Positions 1 through 6,358 of a stretch of 7,824 nt of DNA are shown here, one piece after another. Within the stretch, counting starts at the first letter, position 1. Every line of letters begins with the position of its first letter. The translations under genes were made by a program, and so were the position numbers. A model generated the notes under the pieces. It worked only from the letters and a program-made list of their open reading frames with translations. It had not been told where the DNA came from and did no database searches. Source of the stretch: an uncultured Asticcacaulis sp. (GTDB lineage: Bacteria; Pseudomonadota; Alphaproteobacteria; Caulobacterales; Caulobacteraceae); assembly GCA_946480525.1 (NCBI GenBank), contig CAMLLA010000192.1:1-7824 (forward strand). Direction: 5' to 3'.

Positions 1-2
1 CG

Positions 3-578
3 GCGCCCGCGGACCCCCTGCGTTTCATCGATTGCGGCGCCTATACCGGCGACATCTGCGCCGCCATGCTCAAGGATTGCGGCGCCGACATGGTTCTTCT
101 GGGCCACAGCGAGCGGCGCCACGGCCACCTTGAGCCCTGCGCCCTGGTGGCGCGCAAGGCGATCGCCGCGCTCAAGGCGGGGCTCGAGCCTGTCATATGT
201 ATCGGCGAAACATTGGAACAGCGCCGCCAGGGGCTGACCGCGCAGGTTTTGTCGCGGCAGCTGACCGACAGCCTGCCGGAGGAGCTGAAGACGGAGCGAT
301 TCCATATTTCCTATGAGCCGGTCTGGGCGATCGGAACCGGCCTGATAGCAACGGATGAGCAAATACTTGAAGCCTTTGCATTAATACGCGCCTTCCTGAG
401 CACGCGCTTCAACTGTGTTTACGAGCCTCAGTTGCTCTACGGCGGTTCGGTCAAGGCGTCGAACGCCGAGGGGGTTCTGGCGATAGAAGGCGTCAGCGGG
501 GCTCTAGTCGGGGGTGCGTCTCTCAAGGTCGAGGACTTCATGCCGATCGTCGCCGCCGCGGACAAGGCGCCGGTGTGA
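3..578 (+). CDS. tpiA: Triose-phosphate isomerase, 3' part (5' end outside window)
   Basis: Triose-phosphate isomerase interconverts dihydroxyacetone phosphate and glyceraldehyde 3-phosphate in the cytoplasm, in glycolysis and gluconeogenesis. The open frame enters from the left edge and ends at TGA 576-578. It gives 191 residues of a family usually near 250, so roughly 60 N-terminal residues lie outside. Seen directly: the catalytic His in GHSERR (His codon 105-107), the catalytic Glu in YEPVWAIGTG (Glu codon 315-317), the mobile phosphate-gripping loop that follows (GTGLIAT), and the phosphate-binding LLYGGSV and ALVGGASL segments near the C-terminus. Loop 6 has Leu where many enzymes have Lys (GTGKTA); from memory this is common in alphaproteobacteria and not a defect. 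The first in-window ATG (66) lies inside the conserved fold and is not the start. secG follows after 161 bases, a widespread neighbour. Confidence 0.97.
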   Translation, partial: APADPLRFIDCGAYTGDICAAMLKDCGADMVLLGHSERRHGHLEPCALVARKAIAALKAGLEPVICIGETLEQRRQGLTAQVLSRQLTDSLPEELKTERFHISYEPVWAIGTGLIATDEQILEAFALIRAFLSTRFNCVYEPQLLYGGSVKASNAEGVLAIEGVSGALVGGASLKVEDFMPIVAAADKAPV

Positions 579-642
579 CGCGCCGCCTCTTGCAATCGTC
601 CTGACTCTGCATAAATCGAACAGGCAAACCCGAAATCACCTA

Positions 643-696
643 TGGCCATCCTTGGCCAAGGGTGCTAAGGGCGTGCAACTTTCACGGACGCGTCCG
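643..696. promoter_or_regulatory. Palindromic elements upstream of secG (candidate operator region)
   Basis: Two perfect 12-base palindromes lie in the tpiA-secG gap: CCTTGGCCAAGG at 650-661 and CGGACGCGTCCG at 685-696, with centres 35 bases apart. The first contains TGGCCA (653-658), and a second TGGCCA sits exactly 10 bases upstream (643-648), one helical turn away. Neither palindrome has a T-run, so they do not look like intrinsic terminators. A GACTC (GANTC) site lies at 603-607. No clear -35/-10 pair could be assigned. Their role as protein-binding sites is inference. Confidence 0.35.
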
Positions 697-739
697 CGAT
701 CCGTTCAACAGGCTGTGACCTAAAGACAAAAAGCGAATT

Positions 740-1321
740 ATGTTACTTGGCATCCTTCTGACGGTTCAGATTCTCATCAGCGTCATCATCATCGTTCTGG
801 TGCTGGTCCAGCGTTCCGAAGGCGGCGCGCTGGGCGTGGGCGGCGGCCCGTCCGGGTTTATGTCGGCGCGCGGCGCCGGCAATCTGCTGACCAAGGCGAC
901 GTCCATTATGGGCATCCTGTTCTTCGTGAACTGCATCGGCATGACCATCGTCGGCAACTATGCAAGCCGCCCGTCGTCGGCGGTTGATTCGGTCGACACG
1001 TCCAAACTGGTTCTGCCAGGTACGCCTCAGGTGGCGAATTCCGCCCAGGCGCCGGCGGCGCCAACTTCCAGCGCCGCGCCGTCCCTGAACGACCTGCCGC
1101 TGGCGGGTTCGACGGCCAGCCCTGTGACGTCCAGTCCTGTGACGGCCGCGCCTCAGGCCTCGCGGACAGCGCCGGCGCAGCAGCGTCCGGCCGCGATGCC
1201 GGCGCCACTGCCTGGGGCAAGCGCATCGTCGGCATCGCGTGATGTGAACGCTGCCCGCGCCGGTATTTGGAACAATACGTCTTCGTCGGCCGCGCCGGCG
1301 TCCACGCCTTCTCAGCCGTAG
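740..1321 (+). CDS. secG: Preprotein translocase subunit SecG with long Ala/Pro/Ser tail
   Basis: SecG is the small inner-membrane subunit of the SecYEG protein-export channel and aids SecA-driven translocation. The first 75 residues match the family: a transmembrane helix at about 3-23, a Gly-rich cytoplasmic loop with QRSEGGALGVGGG and the SGFMSARGAGNLLTK region at about 24-52, and a second helix at about 54-72. Residues 77-193 form a low-complexity tail rich in Ala, Pro, Ser and Thr with no recognisable domain. This makes the protein 193 residues against about 110 in E. coli; extended tails occur in alphaproteobacterial SecG. The ATG at 740 is the start because TM1 begins straight after it, although the upstream sequence (AAAGACAAAAAGCGAATT) lacks a strong SD. 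The gene lies between tpiA and pyrG and is closed by an intrinsic terminator 22 bases downstream. Confidence 0.93.
   Translation: MLLGILLTVQILISVIIIVLVLVQRSEGGALGVGGGPSGFMSARGAGNLLTKATSIMGILFFVNCIGMTIVGNYASRPSSAVDSVDTSKLVLPGTPQVANSAQAPAAPTSSAAPSLNDLPLAGSTASPVTSSPVTAAPQASRTAPAQQRPAAMPAPLPGASASSASRDVNAARAGIWNNTSSSAAPASTPSQP
1116..1145 (+). repeat. Tandem 15-base repeat inside the secG tail
   Basis: Two adjacent 15-base units (1116-1130 and 1131-1145) agree at 13 of 15 positions and share CCTGTGACG. They encode the SPVT pentapeptide-like repeat at residues 127-135 of SecG (SPVTSSPVT). This is consistent with recent slippage or duplication within an unconstrained low-complexity tail. Confidence 0.7.
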
Positions 1322-1343
1322 TCTGGGCGGGTTAGGCAGCTTC

Positions 1344-1374
1344 AGCGGCTCACTCACAGGTGAGCCGCTTTTTT
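1344..1374 (+). terminator. Intrinsic terminator after secG
   Basis: A perfect 10-bp stem (AGCGGCTCAC at 1344-1353 pairs with GTGAGCCGCT at 1360-1369) has a 6-base loop and is followed by six T residues (1369-1374). It starts 22 bases after the secG stop and should separate secG from pyrG transcription. pyrG then needs its own promoter in the 58 bases before its start, unless the hairpin acts as a leaky or regulated attenuator. Confidence 0.92.
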
Positions 1375-1387
1375 GTTAAACGCGTGA

Positions 1388-3070
<1,683 letters not shown>

Positions 3071-3153
3071 TATTCTTCGGATAAGCCGTTGATCTGGCGG
3101 GTGTGACAGCGTAAGCGACGCGCATTCGTTTCAGACCGCCAAGGATGCTTCTC

Positions 3154-3537
3154 ATGCCCCGTCAGTTGATTTCCTCCGGTTCGCCGTTCGAAGGCGAGAT
3201 CGGTTTTTCCCGTGCCGTTCGCGTCGGCAACCGTATCGAAGTGTCGGGTACCGCGCCCATCCGCGACGGCCAGGTCGCCGGGACCGACGCCTACGAGCAG
3301 ACCAAGGCGGCGCTTGAGATCATCATCAAGGCGGTCGAGCAGGCCGGCGGCCAGGCTTCGGACATCGTGCGCACGCGCATTTTCCTGACCGACATGTCGC
3401 TGTGGAAGGACGCTGCACGCGCCCATGGTGAGTTGTTCGGCGATATCCGCCCGGCCTCAAGCTTCCTCGGCACCAGCGCCCTGATCAATCCGGAATGGCT
3501 GGTCGAAATCGAAGCTTCGGCGCAGATCGAAGGCTAA
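3154..3537 (+). CDS. Rid (YjgF/YER057c/UK114) family protein lacking the catalytic Arg
   Basis: This 127-residue protein has the Rid fold signature: ISSGSPFE near the start, GNRIEVSGTAPI at about 25-36, DIVRTRIFLTDMSLW at 70-84, GDIRPASSFLG at 96-106, and NPEWLVEIEASA near the end. Family members form trimers. Classical RidA hydrolyses reactive enamines and imines made by PLP enzymes, using an Arg (Arg105 in E. coli) just before the terminal VEIEA strand. Aligned by eye, that position here is Leu110, so deaminase activity is doubtful and this is probably one of the Arg-less Rid subfamilies. The start at ATG 3154 is chosen because AAGGA (3141-3145) lies 8 bases upstream; the in-frame ATG at 3145 overlaps that SD and leaves no spacing. 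It follows pyrG after 83 bases. The substrate is unknown. Confidence 0.88.
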   Translation: MPRQLISSGSPFEGEIGFSRAVRVGNRIEVSGTAPIRDGQVAGTDAYEQTKAALEIIIKAVEQAGGQASDIVRTRIFLTDMSLWKDAARAHGELFGDIRPASSFLGTSALINPEWLVEIEASAQIEG

Positions 3538-3591
3538 TCTGGTAAAATCCGGCAATTCATCGTATCTTTCGTGCAAAGCATGGGGGATACG

Positions 3592-4077
3592 ATGAAACTC
3601 AAGGACGATCTCGGGTTTGCCGCGCGTAGCCTGTACTTTGTTATGGGCGTGGTGCTGGCCACGGCAACCGTGGCCGCGGCCTTCAGTCAGTGGCCGGCGA
3701 TAATTGCCGGCAAGGCGTCACCCTTGTCGTTGATTCTTCTGCTGTTGATCGCCAGTCCGCTGTCGCTTTTTATCATCGTCTGGGCGGTTGTCGGCCGGCA
3801 CCGCGAATGGCGCATCGGCGACGACCATATCCGCGTGCGTCTTTTGAGCCTGACGTCGTGGCAGCGCGACTTCAGTATCCGGCCGGAACAGATCGAAACC
3901 ATTGACCGCCAGCAGTACAGCTACGACGACAAGGCCGGGCGTATATCGCACGCTATCACAGTGACTTTGCGCGACGGGCGGACGCTCGAATCACCCCAGA
4001 CCTTCGATGCCGGTCAGGCGGATCAGGCGTGGCAAAAGCTGCAAGGCCTTTGCAAGCGGGGGCAATTCAGCGCCTGA
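3592..4077 (+). CDS. Small membrane protein: two TM helices plus PH-like C-terminal domain
   Basis: I do not recognise a named gene. With the ATG at 3592 the product is 161 residues. Two hydrophobic helices at about 13-31 and 45-68 form a hairpin with both ends likely cytoplasmic. The remaining 71-155 segment alternates short polar and hydrophobic stretches (REWRIGDDHIRVR, WQRDFSIRPEQIETID, HAITVTLRDGRTLESP). That pattern is typical of bacterial PH-like domains or related small membrane families such as DUF2244, in which a beta-barrel follows a TM hairpin. GGGGGA at 3582-3587 is the SD nearest to ATG 3592; GTG 3571 and ATG 3580 are in-frame alternatives. The gene begins 54 bases after the Rid gene in the same direction and may be cotranscribed with it. 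That it is an ORF with coding character is fairly clear, but its function is unknown. Confidence 0.78.
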   Translation: MKLKDDLGFAARSLYFVMGVVLATATVAAAFSQWPAIIAGKASPLSLILLLLIASPLSLFIIVWAVVGRHREWRIGDDHIRVRLLSLTSWQRDFSIRPEQIETIDRQQYSYDDKAGRISHAITVTLRDGRTLESPQTFDAGQADQAWQKLQGLCKRGQFSA

Positions 4078-4080
4078 CGG

Positions 4081-4113
4081 GGCGAAAATGTCACTTTTGG
4101 CGTGACTTTCGCC
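4081..4113 (+). other. Bulged hairpin between the membrane-protein gene and rpmF
   Basis: GGCGAAA (4081-4087) pairs with TTTCGCC (4107-4113), and GTCAC (4090-4094) pairs with GTGAC (4102-4106). This makes a 12-bp stem with a two-base bulge and a seven-base loop. It starts three bases after the upstream stop codon. No T-run follows, so it is not a standard intrinsic terminator. It could protect the 3' end of the upstream mRNA, be a Rho-assisted terminator, or belong to a leader of rpmF. The rest of 4114-4239 holds a GAGTC (4167-4171) but no promoter I can assign. Confidence 0.5.
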
Positions 4114-4239
4114 TTGATCCGACAGGCGAGTTGAGGCATAAGCGCGCCTTCCTGACCAACCCTGTTGAGTCATACCCCTATTTTGTGCCTGAACGTTCGC
4201 AGGATGTTCGGCCTTTGACCAGAAAGCAGAGAGACGGAC

Positions 4240-4422
4240 ATGGCCGTACCCAAGCGCAAAACCTCGCCCTCGCGTCGCAACATGCGTCGCTCGCACGATG
4301 CCCTGGGCGCAAACCAGTATACCGAGGACAAGGACACCGGTGAGCTGCGCCGTTCGCACCACATCGACCTGAAGACCGGCATGTACAAGGGCCGTCAGGT
4401 TCTGACGCCGAAGAACGACTAA
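4240..4422 (+). CDS. rpmF: 50S ribosomal protein L32 (bL32)
   Basis: bL32 is a small basic protein of the large ribosomal subunit. The 60-residue product starts with the near-invariant [13 protein letters not shown], continues MRRSHDAL and ends with the conserved block [22 protein letters not shown]. Length is normal. It has no Cys, so it is the zinc-free form, as usual in alphaproteobacteria. ATG 4240 gives the conserved start; the preceding AGAGAGACGGAC is a purine-rich but weak ribosome-binding region. A strong terminator 24 bases after the stop isolates it from the BlaI gene. A GANTC site 73 bases upstream may mark its promoter. Confidence 0.97.
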   Translation: MAVPKRKTSPSRRNMRRSHDALGANQYTEDKDTGELRRSHHIDLKTGMYKGRQVLTPKND

Positions 4423-4446
4423 GTCACGCGCTTAGACCGGAATTTG

Positions 4447-4476
4447 AAACGCGGATCGCAAGATCCGCGTTTTTTT
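4447..4476 (+). terminator. Intrinsic terminator after rpmF
   Basis: A 9-bp stem (ACGCGGATC at 4449-4457 with GATCCGCGT at 4462-4470) closes a GCAA tetraloop of the stable GNRA class. Flanking A residues (4447-4448) can pair with the first Ts, and a run of seven T residues spans 4470-4476. It is a strong rho-independent terminator, and the next promoter starts directly downstream. Confidence 0.94.
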
Positions 4477-4477
4477 G

Positions 4478-4506
4478 TTGCCAGGCGCATTTTTGCGTCG
4501 CATACA
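4478..4506 (+). promoter_or_regulatory. Candidate promoter of the BlaI-type/M56-M23 operon
   Basis: TTGCCA (4478-4483) matches the sigma-70-type -35 at five of six bases. After a 17-base spacer comes CATACA (4501-4506), a weaker -10 (three of six). It begins immediately after the rpmF terminator, and its -10 lies inside the half-site array 4497-4522, so a repressor bound there would block RNA polymerase. The placement is convincing; the -10 match is only fair. Confidence 0.45.
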
Positions 4507-4522
4507 TGCGACATGTGTCGCA
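4497..4522. promoter_or_regulatory. Three-half-site operator array, probably for the BlaI-type repressor
   Basis: GTCGCA occurs at 4497-4502 and 4517-4522, and its reverse complement TGCGAC at 4507-4512, so three alternating half-sites sit exactly 10 bases apart. This creates two overlapping 16-base inverted repeats with 7-base arms and 2-base centres: 4497-4512 (GTCGCAT-AC-ATGCGAC) and 4507-4522 (TGCGACA-TG-TGTCGCA). The second contains ACA-TG-TGT, like the ACA-NN-TGT core of known BlaI/MecI operators. It ends 15 bases before the repressor start codon and overlaps the likely -10. Autorepression is inferred from position and symmetry. Confidence 0.7.
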
Positions 4523-4537
4523 ACTGAATTGGCAACC

Positions 4538-4930
4538 ATGATCAAGCCCAGTGACTACGAACTGAAACTGCTGCGCCATCTGTGGCGGGAAGGGCGCTTA
4601 AGCGCACGCGAACTGCATGACGCCAGTCAGGCCGAGACCAACTGGTCCTATTCGGCGACGCGTAAGACGCTGGAACGTATGGTCGAGAAAGGGCTGGTGA
4701 CGCTGGAAGCCGTTCACGGCCTCAACACTTACGTCGCCGCCCAGTCCAAGGTCGAGACCCTGGCGGTGCTGGCCAGCGCCTTTGCACGTGACGTGCTCGA
4801 TCTGGATGCGCCTCTGCCGGTCGCGGCGTTTGCCGGCAGCAGGCTGGTCTCGCCTGGAGAGATTGCCGAGCTTGAAACCTTGCTCCAGGACCTGTCGGCA
4901 AAGGCGGCGAAGGACAGGGGCAGGTCATGA
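4538..4930 (+). CDS. BlaI/MecI/CopY-family transcriptional repressor
   Basis: This 130-residue protein has the winged helix-turn-helix of the BlaI family. KPSDYELKLLRHLW (3-16) is the first helix, LSARELHDA (21-29) the second, and NWSYSATRKTLERMVEKGL (35-53) the recognition helix, followed by the wing. Residues 70-125 form the helical dimerisation part. In BlaI and MecI, a membrane metalloprotease pathway cleaves an Asn-Phe bond near residue 101; the matching place here reads AAFAGS with Ala97-Phe98, so the scissile Asn is not conserved. The start ATG 4538 begins at the conserved MIKPSDYELKLL; an upstream in-frame TTG (4475) falls inside the rpmF terminator and is rejected. No good SD precedes it. 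The stop overlaps the next start (ATGA, 4927-4930), indicating translational coupling to the M56 protein, as in blaR-blaI pairs. Target genes beyond its own operon are unknown. Confidence 0.93.
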   Translation: MIKPSDYELKLLRHLWREGRLSARELHDASQAETNWSYSATRKTLERMVEKGLVTLEAVHGLNTYVAAQSKVETLAVLASAFARDVLDLDAPLPVAAFAGSRLVSPGEIAELETLLQDLSAKAAKDRGRS

Positions 4931-6321
4931 GCGCAGTCCTTCTGGTCGTCTTTGCGCTGCCACTTGTATGGAGCGCCGGTGTTTTTTTGACCCGCCGCTT
5001 CCATAGCTCAGGGGCGCCGAACGACCGGCAGGAGAAGCTGGTCCTGCTGCTGATGCTGTGTCCGGTTGGCCTTGGTATCGGCCTGGTTTTGGTTGCGCGG
5101 CTGTTCGAACTGCACGTGTCCTTGCCACTGCCATTAGTGCCAGCCGGCGATATCGACGGCGGCTTTGTCGGCGAAGGTGTCACAACCGTCACGCCCAAGC
5201 CGCGTGGGTTCAGTCTGTGGCCTATGGTGCCGATAGCGCTCTTTGGCATCTATACGTTTGTCGCCGTCGTACTGGCTGCGCGCCTGCTTATGGCCTACAC
5301 ACGTATCGCCTTTGTTTGCGCCCGCGCGACGCCGGACCTGGGGCTGGGAGAGGGCGTGCGCGTCTCGGAACGGACCGGGATCGCGCTGGCGTGGGGAAGG
5401 GCGACCATTCTCCTGCCGCGGCGACTGCTGCCGCATCTTTCAACGACGCAGACTGAACTGATTATCCGCCACGAGCGCGCCCATCTTGTGCGATGCGACC
5501 CCCTGTATTTCGCGATGCTGGCGTGGCTGGATGTCGTCTTCTGGTTCAACCCGTTTGTCCGCGCCCAGACCCGCACGTGCAGGCTGGCGGCGGAACTCGA
5601 TTGCGACGCCCGGGTTACTGGCGCGGCGCCCCACATGCGCGAGACCTATGCTGAATCTCTCATCATGGCGCTCAAGCATGCCGCTGGAAACGCACGGCAA
5701 TGCGTCCCAGCGGCCTTCTCACCCGCAGAATCTGGAGATTATCGCATGAGAATTAGTGAAATTATGCACCCTGGGCCCCAGGCGCGCAAGACGCGGCTTT
5801 GGGTGGTCGCAGGCGCCGTGCTGCTGGCGCCGGTAGCGATAGCGCAATTGACCTGGTCGCAGGGGCCGGCACGGCAAACTGTCGCTGCCGGGATGGCCGT
5901 TGCCGCCGCCCCGGTTCAGGTCTTTACGGTGATGCCGGCCGATGGTCGGCTGTCCAGCGGCTACGGTATGCGTAAAAACCCGGTGACGGGCGACACCTCG
6001 TTGCATGAAGGCGTCGATATCGCTTCACCAATCGGCCGGCCTGTTCGCGCTCCGGCGGGTGGCCGCGTCGTGCGCGCCGATGAAGCCGAGCCGTGGTTCG
6101 GCAAGGTGCTTGTGATCGACCACGGCCACGGCCTGGTCACCAATTACAAGCATCTGGGTGACTTCAAGGTGAAGGTCGGTGACACGGTAATGGCCGGCCA
6201 AGAGGTCGCCAAGTCGGGCAATTCCGGCCGCACCACCGGGCCGCATACCCATATCGGTCTTTTTGAGAACGGCAAAGCTGTCGACCCGGCGGGACGCATA
6301 CCGCTTCCTTTAGCCAATTAA
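4927..6321 (+). CDS. BlaR1-like M56 metalloprotease fused to an M23/LytM endopeptidase domain
   Basis: A 464-residue inner-membrane protein with two zinc-peptidase domains. TM helices lie at about 3-21, 37-57, 98-122, 193-210 and 291-308. The M56 (BlaR1-like) site is His182-Glu183-x-x-His186 in the sequence HERAH, with the probable third ligand Glu223 in AAELDCDA. After the last TM comes a periplasmic M23 domain (about 335-460). It begins SSGYGMRKNPVTG and has the HxxxD motif (His360, Asp364), the YKH His409 and the HxH motif (His440, His442), all intact. M23 enzymes cut peptide cross-links of peptidoglycan. In classical BlaR1 this place is taken by a beta-lactam-binding domain. The gene overlaps the BlaI-type repressor gene by 4 bases, so the protein is probably the inducer protease of that repressor, sensing or acting on the cell wall. 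The M23/M56 architecture occurs in other alphaproteobacteria, but I know of no worked-out function. The ligand and what is cleaved are unknown. Confidence 0.92.
   Translation: MSAVLLVVFALPLVWSAGVFLTRRFHSSGAPNDRQEKLVLLLMLCPVGLGIGLVLVARLFELHVSLPLPLVPAGDIDGGFVGEGVTTVTPKPRGFSLWPMVPIALFGIYTFVAVVLAARLLMAYTRIAFVCARATPDLGLGEGVRVSERTGIALAWGRATILLPRRLLPHLSTTQTELIIRHERAHLVRCDPLYFAMLAWLDVVFWFNPFVRAQTRTCRLAAELDCDARVTGAAPHMRETYAESLIMALKHAAGNARQCVPAAFSPAESGDYRMRISEIMHPGPQARKTRLWVVAGAVLLAPVAIAQLTWSQGPARQTVAAGMAVAAAPVQVFTVMPADGRLSSGYGMRKNPVTGDTSLHEGVDIASPIGRPVRAPAGGRVVRADEAEPWFGKVLVIDHGHGLVTNYKHLGDFKVKVGDTVMAGQEVAKSGNSGRTTGPHTHIGLFENGKAVDPAGRIPLPLAN
5734..5748 (+). promoter_or_regulatory. Possible internal ribosome-binding site and start within the M56-M23 gene
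   Basis: GGAG at 5734-5737 lies 8 bases before an in-frame ATG (5746-5748, Met274), in an unusually AT-rich patch of an otherwise GC-rich gene. Translation from here would give 191 residues: a short basic stretch ending KTR, a hydrophobic core (291-303), an AIA-Q sequence at 304-307 that resembles a signal peptidase I site, then the whole M23 domain. This would be a free periplasmic endopeptidase. It is inferred from spacing and composition only. Confidence 0.35.
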
Positions 6322-6325
6322 GGAA

Positions 6326-6358
6326 AACGCGGGCCTCACAGCCCGCGTTCTTCATTTT
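6326..6358. terminator. Bidirectional intrinsic terminator between convergent genes
   Basis: AACGCGGGC (6326-6334) pairs with GCCCGCGTT (6341-6349) around a six-base loop. On the plus strand the tail is TTCTTCATTTT (T-rich, interrupted); on the minus strand the stem is followed by TTTTCCTT. It lies 5 bases past the M56-M23 stop and 8 bases past the stop of the opposite-strand gene, so it can serve both. Confidence 0.8.

Noticed and set aside
514..723. 69-codon open frame overlapping the tpiA end and the gap before secG
   Set aside because: It has no recognisable motif, starts within tpiA in another frame and has no convincing ribosome-binding site; it would cross both palindromes.
743..1357. 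204-codon Arg-rich open frame on the minus strand across secG
   Set aside because: The Arg/His-rich composition is what the complement of an Ala/Pro/Ser-coding GC-rich tail gives; it also crosses the secG terminator.
4240..4422. Loss of zinc-binding Cys in L32 as a paralogue signal
   Set aside because: Cys-free L32 is the normal form in alphaproteobacteria.
4475..4537. N-terminal extension of the BlaI-type repressor from TTG 4475
   Set aside because: It begins inside the rpmF terminator T-run and runs through the promoter/operator array; family homology begins at ATG 4538.
5058..5456. 132-codon open frame in a second frame within the M56-M23 gene
   Set aside because: It is a frame shadow of the M56 domain; the main frame carries TM helices and the HExxH motif without interruption.
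5734..5760. Frameshift or gene fusion artefact at the M56/M23 junction
   Set aside because: The frame is continuous with no stop or slippery run, and M56-M23 fusions are known from other genomes, so a sequencing error is not needed to explain it.
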